Positions 45,386-57,851 of a DNA stretch of 60,000 bases are shown here, piece by piece (position 1 is the stretch's first letter; every line of letters begins with the position of its first letter). Source of the DNA: Membranipora membranacea (taxonomy: Eukaryota > Bryozoa > Gymnolaemata > Cheilostomatida > Membraniporidae); assembly GCA_914767715.1 (NCBI GenBank), contig OU612074.1, forward strand, positions 14,558,062 through 14,618,061. The letters run 5' to 3'. The position numbers were made by a program, and so were the translations under genes. The notes under the pieces were generated by a model, which saw only the letters and a list, made by a program, of their open reading frames with translations, was not told the DNA's origin and ran no database searches.

Positions 45386-46561
45386 AGGTTGGTGCAAAAG
45401 TTTTCCATGTCCTACACAAATGGTTTTGTACCATGCAATCACCACTAACCATGTATATTTAAAAGGGCTTCTGTAAGAAAACTTTATCGTTATTGGCTAG
45501 CTCCCATAAGTGGCCGACTTTGACTGATTTTTATCGCAACGTTTTCCAGTGTTTATGGATTTTTATGCTTATTGCAGGAGTAAATAATTAAGAAACAATC
45601 GTACATGAAATAAATTTTCGCATGGAATGATGTTTGAGAAACTAATTCTGGGCACAAATGGCAGCTATAGTGAACAATTTTCACCGTTGATGCAAACTGT
45701 GGCGTTTAGCTTAAGTTTTTCATGCGGACGTATATATTTGCTTTGCCGAGATAGGTCATCATCACAAAACCAGTCCAAAGGCTGAAGTCACATTTTTGCG
45801 ACGTCAGTTTTTACACTTTCTTTGGGTATTCTGTGAAACATTCTCACCATTTATGAGTATTATTCAAAATAAAATTTATATATACATATAATTGGATAAT
45901 AATGATCAATGGGGTCAAAATTTGGAACTGACAAGTCAATTGAAGTGTCAATCTACTTCTGTTAATGTGTATATATGTGAAGAATAAATCAGACTTGTAT
46001 TATCGCTTGTGTCACAAATTCCGCAATAATAATTGTAACTCTGGTTGCAAATTAAATCAATTTTCAGCATTTCCTGCACCGCTCAAAATACTTTAAGATA
46101 TTTCTGAGTTAAAGGAGTTGTAGGTTTGTATTTTATTGAATGTGAAACAGATATATGTTATGAATAAATTTAAAAAACAGTTTGGGTTGAAGGGACATCA
46201 AAACAAAAGTTTGAAATGATATCCAATAGAAAAATGTGCTGAAACAAACATATGTCCGAATAACACAGATTAACTTCAACTTTATGTGGTTACAATATGA
46301 AGTTGATATCAATAGGAGTGGGTATGAGTCATTTTAAATAAACACGTTTACCAGTTATTATTAAATCACATATTGATAATAGAAGATAACCAATACCTTT
46401 GACTGAATATCTTAATGTCCAAGGTTCATATTCCAGGCACCAGTTACAGGCATATCTTGGCCTGTAAATGTTTACCTCTGCGAGCTGTCATAATTATTAC
46501 AATAATCTTCCTTTTATCCATAAAAATATTGACATTGTCTGATGTTAAACACCTATCACAT
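45386..46561. other. Intergenic, no gene seen
   Basis: AT-rich 3' flank of the F-type lectin gene. No recognisable ORF or repeat. Confidence 0.6.
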
Positions 46562-48036
46562 TTATACATGCACTTCAAGTTCCAGTATATCGAGATAATT
46601 ATTCCCTTCCACCATTGTGAGGCGGACATAGCGCCCAATCATTCCCTCATAACACAAATGCATTTTGACAGCAGGTTGATTCCCAGGAGAATAAGAGCAG
46701 GCAGACTTAGTACCTCGAACACCAAAACCTTCCTCAGCATCATCCACTGATACGCTGATCAGAACATTATTCAGTCTATCACAGTATTCTGTAAGGTGAA
46801 AGGTTAAACAGATGTAGAATACGTAAATGAACGACTGCTAGGGGCTATAATTCTTCACATAAATAATAGTTCCAGTCAGAAATAAGTCATTTATAATCAG
46901 CTTGAAAAATTCCTTGGCCTTTTAACGCATTATTGACTACAATTTGTTGTTCTGTTTTTATCCAGAGCACTCTGTTGCCCAATATTTTCATCACAGGATG
47001 GTAACAAACTGTACTGAACTTGTCATACCTAAGTTAGGTCCACATCTGTTCCATATCTTAACACCTCTGATAGTCTCATCTTGTACCAGGCTTATCTGAA
47101 TCCAGGGTGATACCTCATATTTTGTGTGGGCACTACCCGCATCATAATCGTACACTCCATCTACTGCCCTGTAGGCATGTCCGTCATGTTCTGTTGACAA
47201 GACTGCCTCAGTACCAGTATCTATAGCTATAAAAAGAGAAAGTTTATTGAGTGCTGAATACAGACATTAATTCATATATTTTCAAGTATTGTTTTAGGAT
47301 GTTTAATGCCTGGGTTTTTTATAATTATTGGATATTGATGCAATGACTATGACCATGTATACATCTTCTATATTTATAAAAAAAGATCACCTGATTTTTT
47401 TAAATAAAGCTGAGACGATGATGATTGTTGCAAGAGAAAACGTCAGAGATGAAGGCATAAAAATACCAAACATTCGAAAAGCAATGTTTCAATGAAGTTA
47501 GGCCTAGAAGGTGATAGATTTCCAGTTTAAGGTAAACTATTCCATTCGACATTGCACTGACTTGTTCTCATGATCTTGAAAATAAAGTGTGGCTTATGAA
47601 ATCGAATCAAAAAATAAATCAAAATCGATATATCTATATTATATTAATGTATAATAACAAAGAATATTTTCAAATAGTTTCTATATTACAACGGACACTA
47701 ACTTAATTGCATTTTCTGGGTAGCAGATTCAGGTGTGGAAACGGCAAAGATTTCAGCCCCTTCTTTATCAGTTAGCGGTATGCTTTGATAAAGATAGCAG
47801 CTATGACTTGCTGAAGCAATATAGTTGTAACCTTTGCATTCCTCAGTTCCAATTGTACACTCCAATCCACACTGAGCTGCAGATTTTGCTTGAGAAATAA
47901 CCCTCACTGATGAATCTGCTTTGTCAATGGAGACCACACCAAAAGAAGTATTGGCCCTGACCTGAATTTGATGGCCTAAACATAAGTGAAGAAAACAAAT
48001 ACGAATTTTCAACAGCAAGAAATAAGAACTCCACAT
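46562..48036 (-). CDS. Secreted F-type lectin with apple-like N-terminus
   Basis: Three exons: 47703-48036, 47029-47226 and 46562-46788. They sum to 759 nt, encoding 252 residues, with all joins in phase 1. Residues 1-26 look like a signal peptide (hydrophobic LLLKIRICFLHLCLG). Exon 1 then has a Cys-rich apple/PAN-like part (AQCGLECTIGTEECKGYNY, then SHSCYLYQSIPL). Exons 2-3 encode a complete F-type lectin (fucolectin, F5/8C-like) domain: YRAVDGVYDYDAGSAHT, SPWIQISL, VKIWNRCGP, YCDRLNNVLISV, and a typical ending GRYVRLTMVEGNNYLDILEL. Such lectins bind fucosylated glycans in innate immunity, fertilisation or matrix. Fucose-binding residues are only partly assignable by eye. A second first exon lies at 52301-52631. 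Confidence 0.88.
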
Positions 48037-51000
48037 CTTGCTAGCTGAACTTTATTCTATGTAATGAAAAGCAATCTTCTGTTCATACACAAGATGTTGA
48101 CATCCTGTCGGAAAATCAATCACTAAAATAATCACACTGTTCATGGCAACGAGTATTATAAAAAAATAAGTACTAACAAGGGGTTAAAGAGAACTTAATT
48201 AAAAAAAATCATTAGTTTATATACAATTTTTGAGACAGAAACCTTTGTGTGTTTACACAGCAATCAATATCAACTATTAATATATCATTGGTGAAATTTT
48301 AATGACCATCTTATGAACCAAATGACATGCTAGGGTGTAATACTTGCACTGTCCATCTCAAGTGTTTATTGCTGTCTTTTTAACATGACAACAAGGGGCC
48401 AACATGAAAAAATGTAGGCTATCAAGTCTTGCTAAAGCCTAGAACGAGGTTATTGAACTATTGCAAAAGTGGAGCATCAATTCCCGACAATATTTTATTT
48501 GTTTTTTAAAACTCATCACCTACGGTTGCTGTATCAGGTTCAGAAAAAAGGTCCTTTGATAGTTTCAGATTTCCGTCTTTGGTGTGTAGAGTTATATTCC
48601 TATTCCTCAAACTAGTGTCCAGTTTCAATCATTTTTGTCTCAAGTCGTTAGAATGCATTTGAGTCATAAAGGTAATGGTTCTTCATATTACTTACAATAA
48701 TACCTAGAACACATTGGCAATCTTAGACAGAGTAAGAAAGAAAAAGGCGTTTTTCAGTTTGCAGGTAGTTTACTTTATTGCAAGAACTGTTGTACAGTTT
48801 ATCACATACCAGTACATCACATGAGTGATACCCACATGTAAAAAGTTACAGAAAAAGCACCAAAAAATGTACAATAGTAGAAGTAATTTTTTGAACCACC
48901 AAAACTTGTATACATACACATACACCTTACCAAGAAAAAATGTGTTACTTTATATTAAGTGAGATGAGGAATGCTTCAGAAGTCAGTCTGATGATGCCAA
49001 ACTTTTCATAAGCCGGACTCGAGTCTGTTTAATGATGCGAACACAACGGTAACTGCGTAATATTGGCTCAATTCATATGTTAAATCGACAAATAACTCTA
49101 TAATGAAGATTTTATTAAACTTATTTCAAACTTTCATAACCATTAGAAATACCAAAGCACATACAGTAAATTTTGTTAAAAGTATTGGCTGAATTTAGTG
49201 ATTATCTCCTCCTGACCAAACTTTGAACTTCACTCTAGGGAAGTGTATTTATCATAGGTGAATTAGACCCACATGTAATTATGCATTATACCAATATAAA
49301 CCCAATGAGCAACAATAATATTTAAAAAAATATTATTTCTCAAAGAAATCTACAAAAAACAGCCTTTACTAACAAGGTAATGTATCGCAAGCCTACTTCA
49401 AATAGTCCGATTTCTTCCAAATTTTTTTTGGTTGTTTAGAACAGGGATGTCCAAAAATTTCGATTTTTGCATCATTGTAAATTGCATATAAGCAAAATTT
49501 AACATGTATATCTATTTTTATAAGTATGCCTGATGTATGCTAACGATTGCGCAATACGCCAGAGACCTTAGCCTTTGATATACTCTCTTTGTCTAAACAA
49601 AGCCCCATCGATAACAAGCGTTCAATTCAATCAATATATGAGGCACAATAATCCTTTGTCCCAAATGCCACAAGTACAATTATAATCCACTACAGTTTGC
49701 CTAATACTGTTAATACCAAAGATTATAAATTGTTAATACTGCATTTTACAAAATATTCTGATTATAAAATAAATTATTGATGGTGCTGATTCGAATCGAG
49801 TAATTTAGCAGAAAATCTCATCATTCAACATCAAATGTGGAAATGAGTCTTGGGCACAATTGGTCTTGTTTGGTTTCATCGATGCCTCAACAGAATCTCA
49901 TGACAAATGAATATACAATGTAATGCAAATATATAATTTGATTAAAATGTTGAGATCAGGAAATGATCAGTGAACAGATTTGGAGCATAAATCAGCATAG
50001 TCTTTTAAATCAATTATGACAACATCATTGAATTAAACATGTTACACATGTACTTCAAGTTCCATTATATTGAGAAAGTGATTCCCTTAAGTATTCCCTT
50101 ATTCCCTGAAAATCGTTGAACAGATTTTTCCCTCAGAAATATGAATATCAAAAATCAACATGTCTTGGCGGTTATACTGTGAAGTTGTGTACCAATCTCA
50201 ACTATCACAGCTATAACACATGCATTTGCATATAAAATTAGTCATCAGGGTTATTGGTCTGGTAGGTTTGGGGGTTATAAGTTAACAACATTGAGCTGCC
50301 TACTCATGCACCACCCAACTAGTCCAGGCGATTTGTGATGAGCCTGTTATTGGGGAAATACTGTAATATTAGTGACTATTGTGGTCAGATGACAACTTTT
50401 GCAAATAAATGACAAAGTCACTCACAAGTCTGTCTGATGACATAAAAGTTCAAAAGAAAGTTCTATACACACTATTTGATGAGTTGAGACCGCTAATCAA
50501 AACAACCTTTATATCTGTTATGGGCCCATGTTGAAGAAAAGATTAGAAGAACCACTGTACATAACAATCAAGACTATGACTTTGACGCATTTCCTGTCCG
50601 CTGTTTTTCAAGCATGAAAATGAGTGATTTTCATTTCAGACCGATGCGCTTGTTTGCTCTGTTAAAATAAGATTATAATGGAGCAATTGCTGACAAAGCC
50701 TTGCTTATTTCAGATTTACCCAAAAATGGCCCATGCAATGCTTTATAGTTTGTACCAAATCTTGCAATTTACCCAACACTAGCCTCCCAAATCAGATCCA
50801 TACTGACGAAATAACTCAAAAACTCGACAAATTAATTTCCTAAGTGACTGTTGTGTGCAGTGACATGTGCTCTCATAAGACCTGCTGCACTCAGTCAGTA
50901 ATATTGATAGTATATGTTAAGATGTGCTGACTGCTGAGTATCTGTGATGCACACAGATGGACATGATCTAATGAAAAAATAGAAAGTTTCTCCAGGTATC

Positions 51001-52300
51001 CCACTGCTAACACGATTCTCAATACTCCTCTTTAGGAGGCAGTCAAATTGATTTACATTTTACATCACCCTGAAGTCCGAAACAACTAGATGACAAATTT
51101 TTTTAGTTGAATTTACATTGTGACTTGTAATTTCTAGTTTTTAAACAATGTAAACAACACAGTTTATCCAAAAAAACCTTGAGTGTTTAAACATCAGAAT
51201 ATTTGCAAAAATTGTTGAAAAGATTGTCAAAACCTCAAATCACTCAGTATTAATCATTGCATGCTTTGGATTTCAACAATTTATTTTAGATTTCTGTGCG
51301 ATTTGGAAATACATATTTTTAAGAAAAACACACAATCTACCTGTGTAAATTTTGTATCTTCCATTGAAATTCTATTGAAAGCCGCTATTCATAAGCGAAT
51401 AATTGAAGCATATCACTAGTTTTCATGCGGGCTGAAGACGGAGTTTGATTGGAATGTCATAGACACAATCTCATTCATTCATCATATTAATGTAAACAAA
51501 ACCTTGAAATACTTAGTGATGTATTGATCTGCCTTTATATTGCCAATTTCTATTTCAAGCAGTAACCATTGTTAACAGAAAATGTTGTATCTGCCAAAGC
51601 ACTGTGGGTTATTTCCAGTGGCCGAAATCATACAGATTTAAACTTGAGTGGTGTGACTACCTCAGAGATATTTGTCCTCTGATAATCACATGGACTTGAC
51701 GTCGATTTGCTACAAATGGCTCCTAAATGATATTCAATCTTGCTCTCACTAGAGCTGTTAATCTCCCTGTAATTTTCATTCTCCATGTTGGATGAGCTAC
51801 AGCTGTATTCTTTTGCCATGTCCGATTTAGATCGTTAGCTTTGTCATTGAATTATGAAATGTCATACACTATCCCATTTTACCAGCTAAACCACATGGGA
51901 CAGATAAATAATGCCTTGTATTCACTCATTCAGTCAATAGATAAATTCTGTGTGTTTTGATATCACATGAAGAATATCAAAACCACTGTGTCATAACAAT
52001 ACGCCTTAGTTACAAAGTACTGTATATTCCCATTATAATCTGAGGCACTAAAAAGGTACTATTTTCAACAAGTGATCACAACTCCAAAGAAAAAAATAGT
52101 ACCTTTTTAGTACCTTCTCATCCCAACTTTTGAACATAGAATAATGTTCTAAACTAGACTGAGATCTCTAGAATGATACCAAAAAACCTGATCCTTTACA
52201 AACATTTTAATTGGACAAAAACTTGAATTCATATGATAGATAGATTCATAAATCAGAGGATAATCTTTTGTTCCTTTTGATAGAAAATAATGATACAAAC
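48037..52300. other. Non-coding interval between the two lectin first exons
   Basis: No F-type lectin exon is visible here on the minus strand, which matters because the 52.3-kb first exon has no closer partner than 47226. A 63-codon minus-strand ORF at 51628-51819 (Ser/Asn/Glu-rich) has no recognisable family and I do not call it a gene. Confidence 0.55.
52048..52110. repeat. Stem-loop with 18-bp arms
   Basis: CTAAAAAGGTACTATTTT at 52048-52065 is the reverse complement of AAAATAGTACCTTTTTAG at 52093-52110, with 27 bases between. It lies about 200 bp downstream of the 52.3-kb exon on the minus strand, inside the presumed intron. Confidence 0.85.
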
Positions 52301-52631
52301 CTAGGTCTAGCTTCTGAGTTTTCATCGTAGGCTTAGGAACAGCATAAACTGCATTGCTTAACTCATTGAGAGATATACTTTTATAGAGACAACATTTAGC
52401 ATCTGCAGAAGGATTAAAGACGAATGCTTTGCAGTCCTCAGATTGATTGAGACATTCCGCGCCACACTGTGCTGTGGATATTGCATCGGTGTTGAGTCTG
52501 ACATAAGGATCTGGTGTGTCAGCGGTAACAAACTCATAAGTTAGACCTGCTGTGACCAGAATGTTTTGGCCATGATGCAAATAAAGAATTAAAATGTTGA
52601 GTTTCAGCAGGGAGCAGGACAAATTCCACAT
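52301..52631 (-). CDS. Alternative first exon for the F-type lectin gene
   Basis: Encodes a signal peptide (MWNLSCSLLKLNILILYLHH) and an apple-like segment (TAQCGAECLNQSEDCKAFVF, then CCLYKSISLNEL), clearly homologous to exon 1 at 47703-48036. It ends CTAG|GTTTGT in phase 1, the same phase as that exon. Joined to 47029-47226 and 46562-46788 it would give 251 residues without a break. The intron would be about 5 kb and would skip the nearer first exon. It may instead be an orphaned duplicate. Confidence 0.7.
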
Positions 52632-54390
52632 CTTGGTAACTGTGCAAACTCATCAAATATGAGAATTGACCCGTCTTTTGAGTCACCTTGATCATTTCAG
52701 CTTCACAAACTTCCAACATTTTAGAGAGAGAATTAATCTATCCATGAGTTTTCTTTAATAACATTTTTTTAATTGGAGTAGTGATTACAATATCCATCTT
52801 GTTTCATGAAATTAGATTGAAGCACAAAATGAAAGGCCTTCTCTTCACCACAATCAATAATCACTGTTGATGACATTTGCCAGACGAAATTGGTCTCTTC
52901 TCGACGAGATGTTCTTAACATTTTTCCACAGCGATAACAGACAATAAACTCGTTTGTTGTCGTCTCATCCGAATGGCACAAAGTGAATGCCAGTATTAAC
53001 AAATCTATTTTAACCGGTTCTTCAGAATAGATTATTAAATTTTCAAAGTGAATATTTTATTTTGTTTTCAACTTGGTCAGTATTTTTCATTTTCAAACCA
53101 ACCATATAGTCATAAGATTCTTGTAGGTCTATTTTATTGTGTGAGAAATTTACAGCATGAGGGATAAACTCAAACCGCGAATTGTTACTATGTCTACAAC
53201 TGTCAATACACTTTTGACAACAGCTACAATAGAGTTCTCAGATACATGGGACATCTATAGAAGCAGTAGAATAGCTATATTTTAGGTTATTGTGGTTCAC
53301 TGTAAACACTTTGTCTTGAACAAATCAAACTGTCATACCGTCAAACATTTTTTGATATTCTTTTTTTTCAATTCTAGTCATCACAGAGCATCAAAAATCT
53401 GACTTTCCAGGTCTTTTTCCCTAGAAGAGAAATTTTCATTGGAATGATCTTGATCTTGTTTTAATTACTGCATCGTGTAACCTCTATGTTCTGGTTTAAA
53501 TCAAACACCCATCTCATAGTCACTCAATCTTTTTGATCTAAGAATTTTTCAATGTCGTTCCGATTCTCTGTGATTTTTCATGCCCATAATTTCATCATCA
53601 TAGCTGAAAAGGAACGATCATCATCAGCATCATTTCGTCAAGAACTATTGAGGATGAAAAATGATATTATAGGCAATGCAATAGTCTAGCAATGGTTTAT
53701 GCTTTCAGTAAGGATGCAGCATTTTTTGATGTTTTTAGATTAAAGGCTTTACTTGCGGTATTGTATTATTTGAAAATTATTTGTTTTTTCAAGTTTTCTT
53801 CAGCAAGACCTTATTCATCCGGAAATGTTTATGATTGCTTTGCAGAGGAATTTTAATTAAATCTTTCAACTGTTGAACAACCTACCTTGATCTAGTTTGC
53901 TCTTGCCTGCTGTGACTGTGATTGAGAACTTTCATATTTAAGAATTCTATCTATCTCTCTAATACCGCTTTGTATATTATGGTGAAATAATGAAAACCAT
54001 CATGCTGTCACATGTGAGATGTGGCTTATTGAGTTTTAGTGCATTTCTTTGGCTTACTCATTAGGATTTGTGTAGTTTACTGTATTTATTTCAAATTGAG
54101 CGGTCCACATTAAACCTAATACATTTCAGTTGATAAAGTCTGATGACTCCTTAATCCAAAAACTGTAAACCTCACACAAATGAAGTATTATTTAGTTTTG
54201 GCTCTACCTCCTTCATGTACGCATAGTTGTGTTGGGTGGGTGTTGAATTTTTTTTGACAAACTCATGAAGGCAGAGTAGCCAGGTCACCCATTGACACAT
54301 GGGGAAAAATCCTATACCCACCATTTGACCAAAAGTATGAAAAAGTAATTTATACCTAATCTTGCTTTATAAAATCGAATATATTAGGGT
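52632..54390. other. Non-coding, no gene seen
   Basis: AT-rich. A minus-strand ORF at 52769-53002 (77 codons, a few Cys) has no recognisable family. Confidence 0.5.
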
Positions 54391-54902
54391 GTGTCCCTCC
54401 CATAGACTAAATTATAAACCTAGACAGGACAATATATGCAGCTAAATTGAGGCATTTAATTGTGGGCAACATAACGTCATTGGAAGGTGTAGTAGCATTG
54501 GTGTTATCATTGATTCACTGTCCATAATCCAGGTTTAATGTTCATAACTCGATCAATTTCGATTGGATTTCGAGTTTGAAAATTGCTTTACAATCAGCAG
54601 CATTTTGTTATCAACTTATATGTTATTTCTTTTACAAAAAAAAAATTTTCCTAAATTTTTATTAAACTGTTTGCGACAAGATGCTAAACTTAGTGTAATT
54701 TTCAAACGCAAAATCCGATAAAAATTGATCGAGTTATCAACAAAAAACCTTGTATATGATCTACAAGTCAATGAAAACACCAATGCTTCTACACCTTCCA
54801 ACATCGTTACGTCGCCTCACAATTAAATGCCTCAGTGCCTCAATTCTAATGCTCCATATAGTGTCCTATCTAGGTTTATTATTAAGTCTATGGTCCCTCC
54901 TC
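54391..54902. mobile_element. Foldback element with about 200-bp inverted arms
   Basis: The left arm (about 54391-54595) and right arm (about 54700-54902) are imperfect inverted repeats: GAGGCATTTAATTGTG against CACAATTAAATGCCTC, GGAAGGTGTAG against CTACACCTTCC, ATAACTCGATCAATTT against AAATTGATCGAGTTAT, and CCCTCCCATAGACT against AGTCTATGGTCCCTCC. The centre is about 100 bp and non-coding. Confidence 0.8.
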
Positions 54903-54914
54903 ATAGGACAGTAC

Positions 54915-55414
54915 NNNNNNNNNNNNNNNNNNNNNNNNNNNNNNNNNNNNNNNNNNNNNNNNNNNNNNNNNNNNNNNNNNNNNNNNNNNNNNNNNNNNNN
55001 NNNNNNNNNNNNNNNNNNNNNNNNNNNNNNNNNNNNNNNNNNNNNNNNNNNNNNNNNNNNNNNNNNNNNNNNNNNNNNNNNNNNNNNNNNNNNNNNNNNN
55101 NNNNNNNNNNNNNNNNNNNNNNNNNNNNNNNNNNNNNNNNNNNNNNNNNNNNNNNNNNNNNNNNNNNNNNNNNNNNNNNNNNNNNNNNNNNNNNNNNNNN
55201 NNNNNNNNNNNNNNNNNNNNNNNNNNNNNNNNNNNNNNNNNNNNNNNNNNNNNNNNNNNNNNNNNNNNNNNNNNNNNNNNNNNNNNNNNNNNNNNNNNNN
55301 NNNNNNNNNNNNNNNNNNNNNNNNNNNNNNNNNNNNNNNNNNNNNNNNNNNNNNNNNNNNNNNNNNNNNNNNNNNNNNNNNNNNNNNNNNNNNNNNNNNN
55401 NNNNNNNNNNNNNN
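54915..55414. other. Assembly gap, 500 N
   Basis: Exactly 500 unknown bases, the conventional size for a gap of unknown length. It begins about 12 bases after the foldback element. ORFs that appear to cross it are meaningless. Confidence 0.99.
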
Positions 55415-56133
55415 TATGGGCTGCATAGGAATATCTGAAAAATATAACACCGTTTAGCATGTAATAATGTGTTGTACCAGACACTTTAGTCTATTATAAG
55501 TGATAATGATATCATAAGAATTTAAATAAAAATCATCGTTTCAAATAATCAAACTTGATTACACCCTCCCTGGTTATAGAAGCCGCTTTCTACATATCGA
55601 GGTTATCTTCTCAATACGTAGGAGAGGACAACTCAACTCACTCAAAATGTATCAATCTTGCAAGCAGACTAAACTAGAAGCTTGATGGCTGTAGTGTTCA
55701 TTTAAAGCTCCAAGAGTAGCAAAATGGCTAGACTCGCAGACAGTCTCTCTTCCCTCCGCCCTTCTATCACAGGCCATAGTCAACTCAGACTCAGACACCA
55801 CACACATAGATGACATGTTATCTTGTCCTAAAGGAGGTGCAGCATCGAGTGTTGGAATTTGTCAAAATTGCTTTTATAAAACAAACTTTCATCAACCACA
55901 GCAAACATAAAAACCATCAAAATACCCATCAAAACACTGATCTGGATGACTTTATTTTATTGTCTGTTGTTTGATAGATAACTATCAATACCTAATTTGA
56001 CAGAGCTCTCCGAACACGATGTGTCTCAAACTCTCATATATACAACCAGTAATCTGAATGATTTATGCTATACTTTTTACCCATAGGAAGATATGAAATT
56101 ATCAATGAACCCTATTATATGGTTCATTGGTAA

Positions 56134-56176
56134 GCTGTTAATATTAGATACTGTAATAGTATCTAATATTAACAGC
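56134..56176. repeat. Perfect 19-bp hairpin
   Basis: GCTGTTAATATTAGATACT, loop GTAAT, and the exact reverse complement. A second, weaker inverted pair (AATGAACC/GGTTCATT) lies just before it at 56104-56128. Confidence 0.95.
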
Positions 56177-57263
56177 ATATGTATGTGTATATGGCAATTA
56201 CTAAGCCTTAATCATGCTCTCAATCTCCATATACATGCATTTACTTGAAGGATCTAAATATTCCAGTGGGTACTGGGGGGTTGAGCAATCAATATGCTTA
56301 CCAATGCTATCAACAATCCATGCTCCACAATTGAGTATTGCTCCATTTCATGAAATAAAGAATGGGCTATTGGCGATTCATTACTCAGAAATGTGCAGTC
56401 GCATTACATTCGGCTCATATCATGCCACTACCATCATATTTACATAGTGTACATGTTAGGTTATTGAAGCATGTGTGGCCCTTTGCTGGGACCTTTAAAT
56501 ATAAGAAAAATATAGTTTCTTCTTAACTTCTAGTGAACTGACATGCAACCAGCAGCTGTGCATCATTCTCTGACATCTTTGCTTTATCGGCCACACACAT
56601 CAAACACTCCAAGTTATACTCGTTACTCCCAGTGTAGAATTTGTTTTCTCCTTCACAATAAAATAGCACAATTAAATTTACTCCGCTGCATAGAGTCACA
56701 GAGTATATCCTTACTCTGTGATAGAGTATAGGCTTAGGATTATATCACTTGGCCTGTGCTACAAAAAATAGTAACAACTATTATAGGCTTGCATTACATG
56801 TAATACAAGCCTGTAGTTCTAGGGAAGGCAGGGAGGCACCCCCCCCCCCCTAAAGAGCTAAATACAGTGGCCTAAAACACCATAAATGAATAATCCATGT
56901 TTGAATCAGCTCCTCTGGGATTTCTATCTGCTTATTATATGCCTCAGATCGCTCGGGAAGGAGCTTACTGGCGATACTTCGGACTCGCCCAGAACGTTTG
57001 CCTCCCCTAGCACTTTTTCTAAACTACGGCCCTGTAAAACATGGAGTAACATGATATGTCAGATTGTATCTTAATTACGCTTGGCAATATTGCGTTCTAT
57101 TCTTTACATTGTCTGCATAGTTGTATTGATAAATCAATAATTGCCATTATTTGCTAGCGTGTAAACCTATGCTTGGCTGGTAAGTCAATGCCCTTTGGGA
57201 ACATTATGTATTCATTGAAAACACTTTACATACAGCTGTCATGCAAGCTGGAGTTATGAATAG

Positions 57264-57472
57264 CTCAGCAACGTAGTATCTAAGATTGTTAATTATTAAA
57301 ATACTAGTGTATTTAGTAGTAGCGAGTTTTCTAGTTCTGGACTTTGGCTTTCAGATCATATGCTGCACCTCAACAACGTAGTATCGAAGATTGTAAATAA
57401 CAGAAATACTAGTGGATTTAGTAGTTGCAGGTTTTGTAGTTCTGGGCTTTGGGCTTTGGCTTTCAGATCATG
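57264..57472 (+). repeat. Tandem duplication, unit about 105 bp
   Basis: Two units share CAACGTAGTATC, AAGATTGT, AATACTAGTG, TTTAGTAGT and CTTTGGCTTTCAGATCAT. The second copy has an extra GGGCTTT. Confidence 0.85.
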
Positions 57473-57851
57473 CTGTATAGCAGTTGTAATTGGTAACAAA
57501 AAGGACTACTAGGATAATCTTACAAACTGAATTCGAGGATTAACATTCTTGGCAGGTAGGTTTTGATGATCAAATCAACATAACTACAAGCGACCAATCG
57601 TAGCTATTGACCCGTTCAAAAAGTTCAAATGCTGTCGACAGAATAAATACTAGCAACTCATTGTTAAAAAAAGTGCTACAATTTCTCTGAACTTTCGAAG
57701 GTGTTGTAAACTATTCATATACAGCATTCCTGATTTTAGTTCAAGACAGATCGGGTACAATGGATATACCGCAGCAGTAATAGTCAACACCTTCTAACAA
57801 GGATCAGAATAATCTCTAGTCAGACTTCAACTCAATACAACAAGCAACAGA

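Larger units (their letters stand above)
55415..57851. other. Non-coding upstream region of the GABA-B receptor gene
   Basis: No convincing exon. It contains a perfect hairpin at 56134-56176, a run of eleven C near 56838, and a two-unit tandem repeat at 57264-57472. Confidence 0.5.

Noticed and set aside
54750-55484. ORFs of about 200 codons on both strands
   Set aside because: They consist mostly of N from the assembly gap, with short real ends.
361-56848. Homopolymer G or C runs (near 361, 12508, 12813, 15061, 17081, 56838)
   Set aside because: Considered as G-quadruplex or regulatory signals. They are simple runs, some at transposon ends, and run length is unreliable in assemblies.
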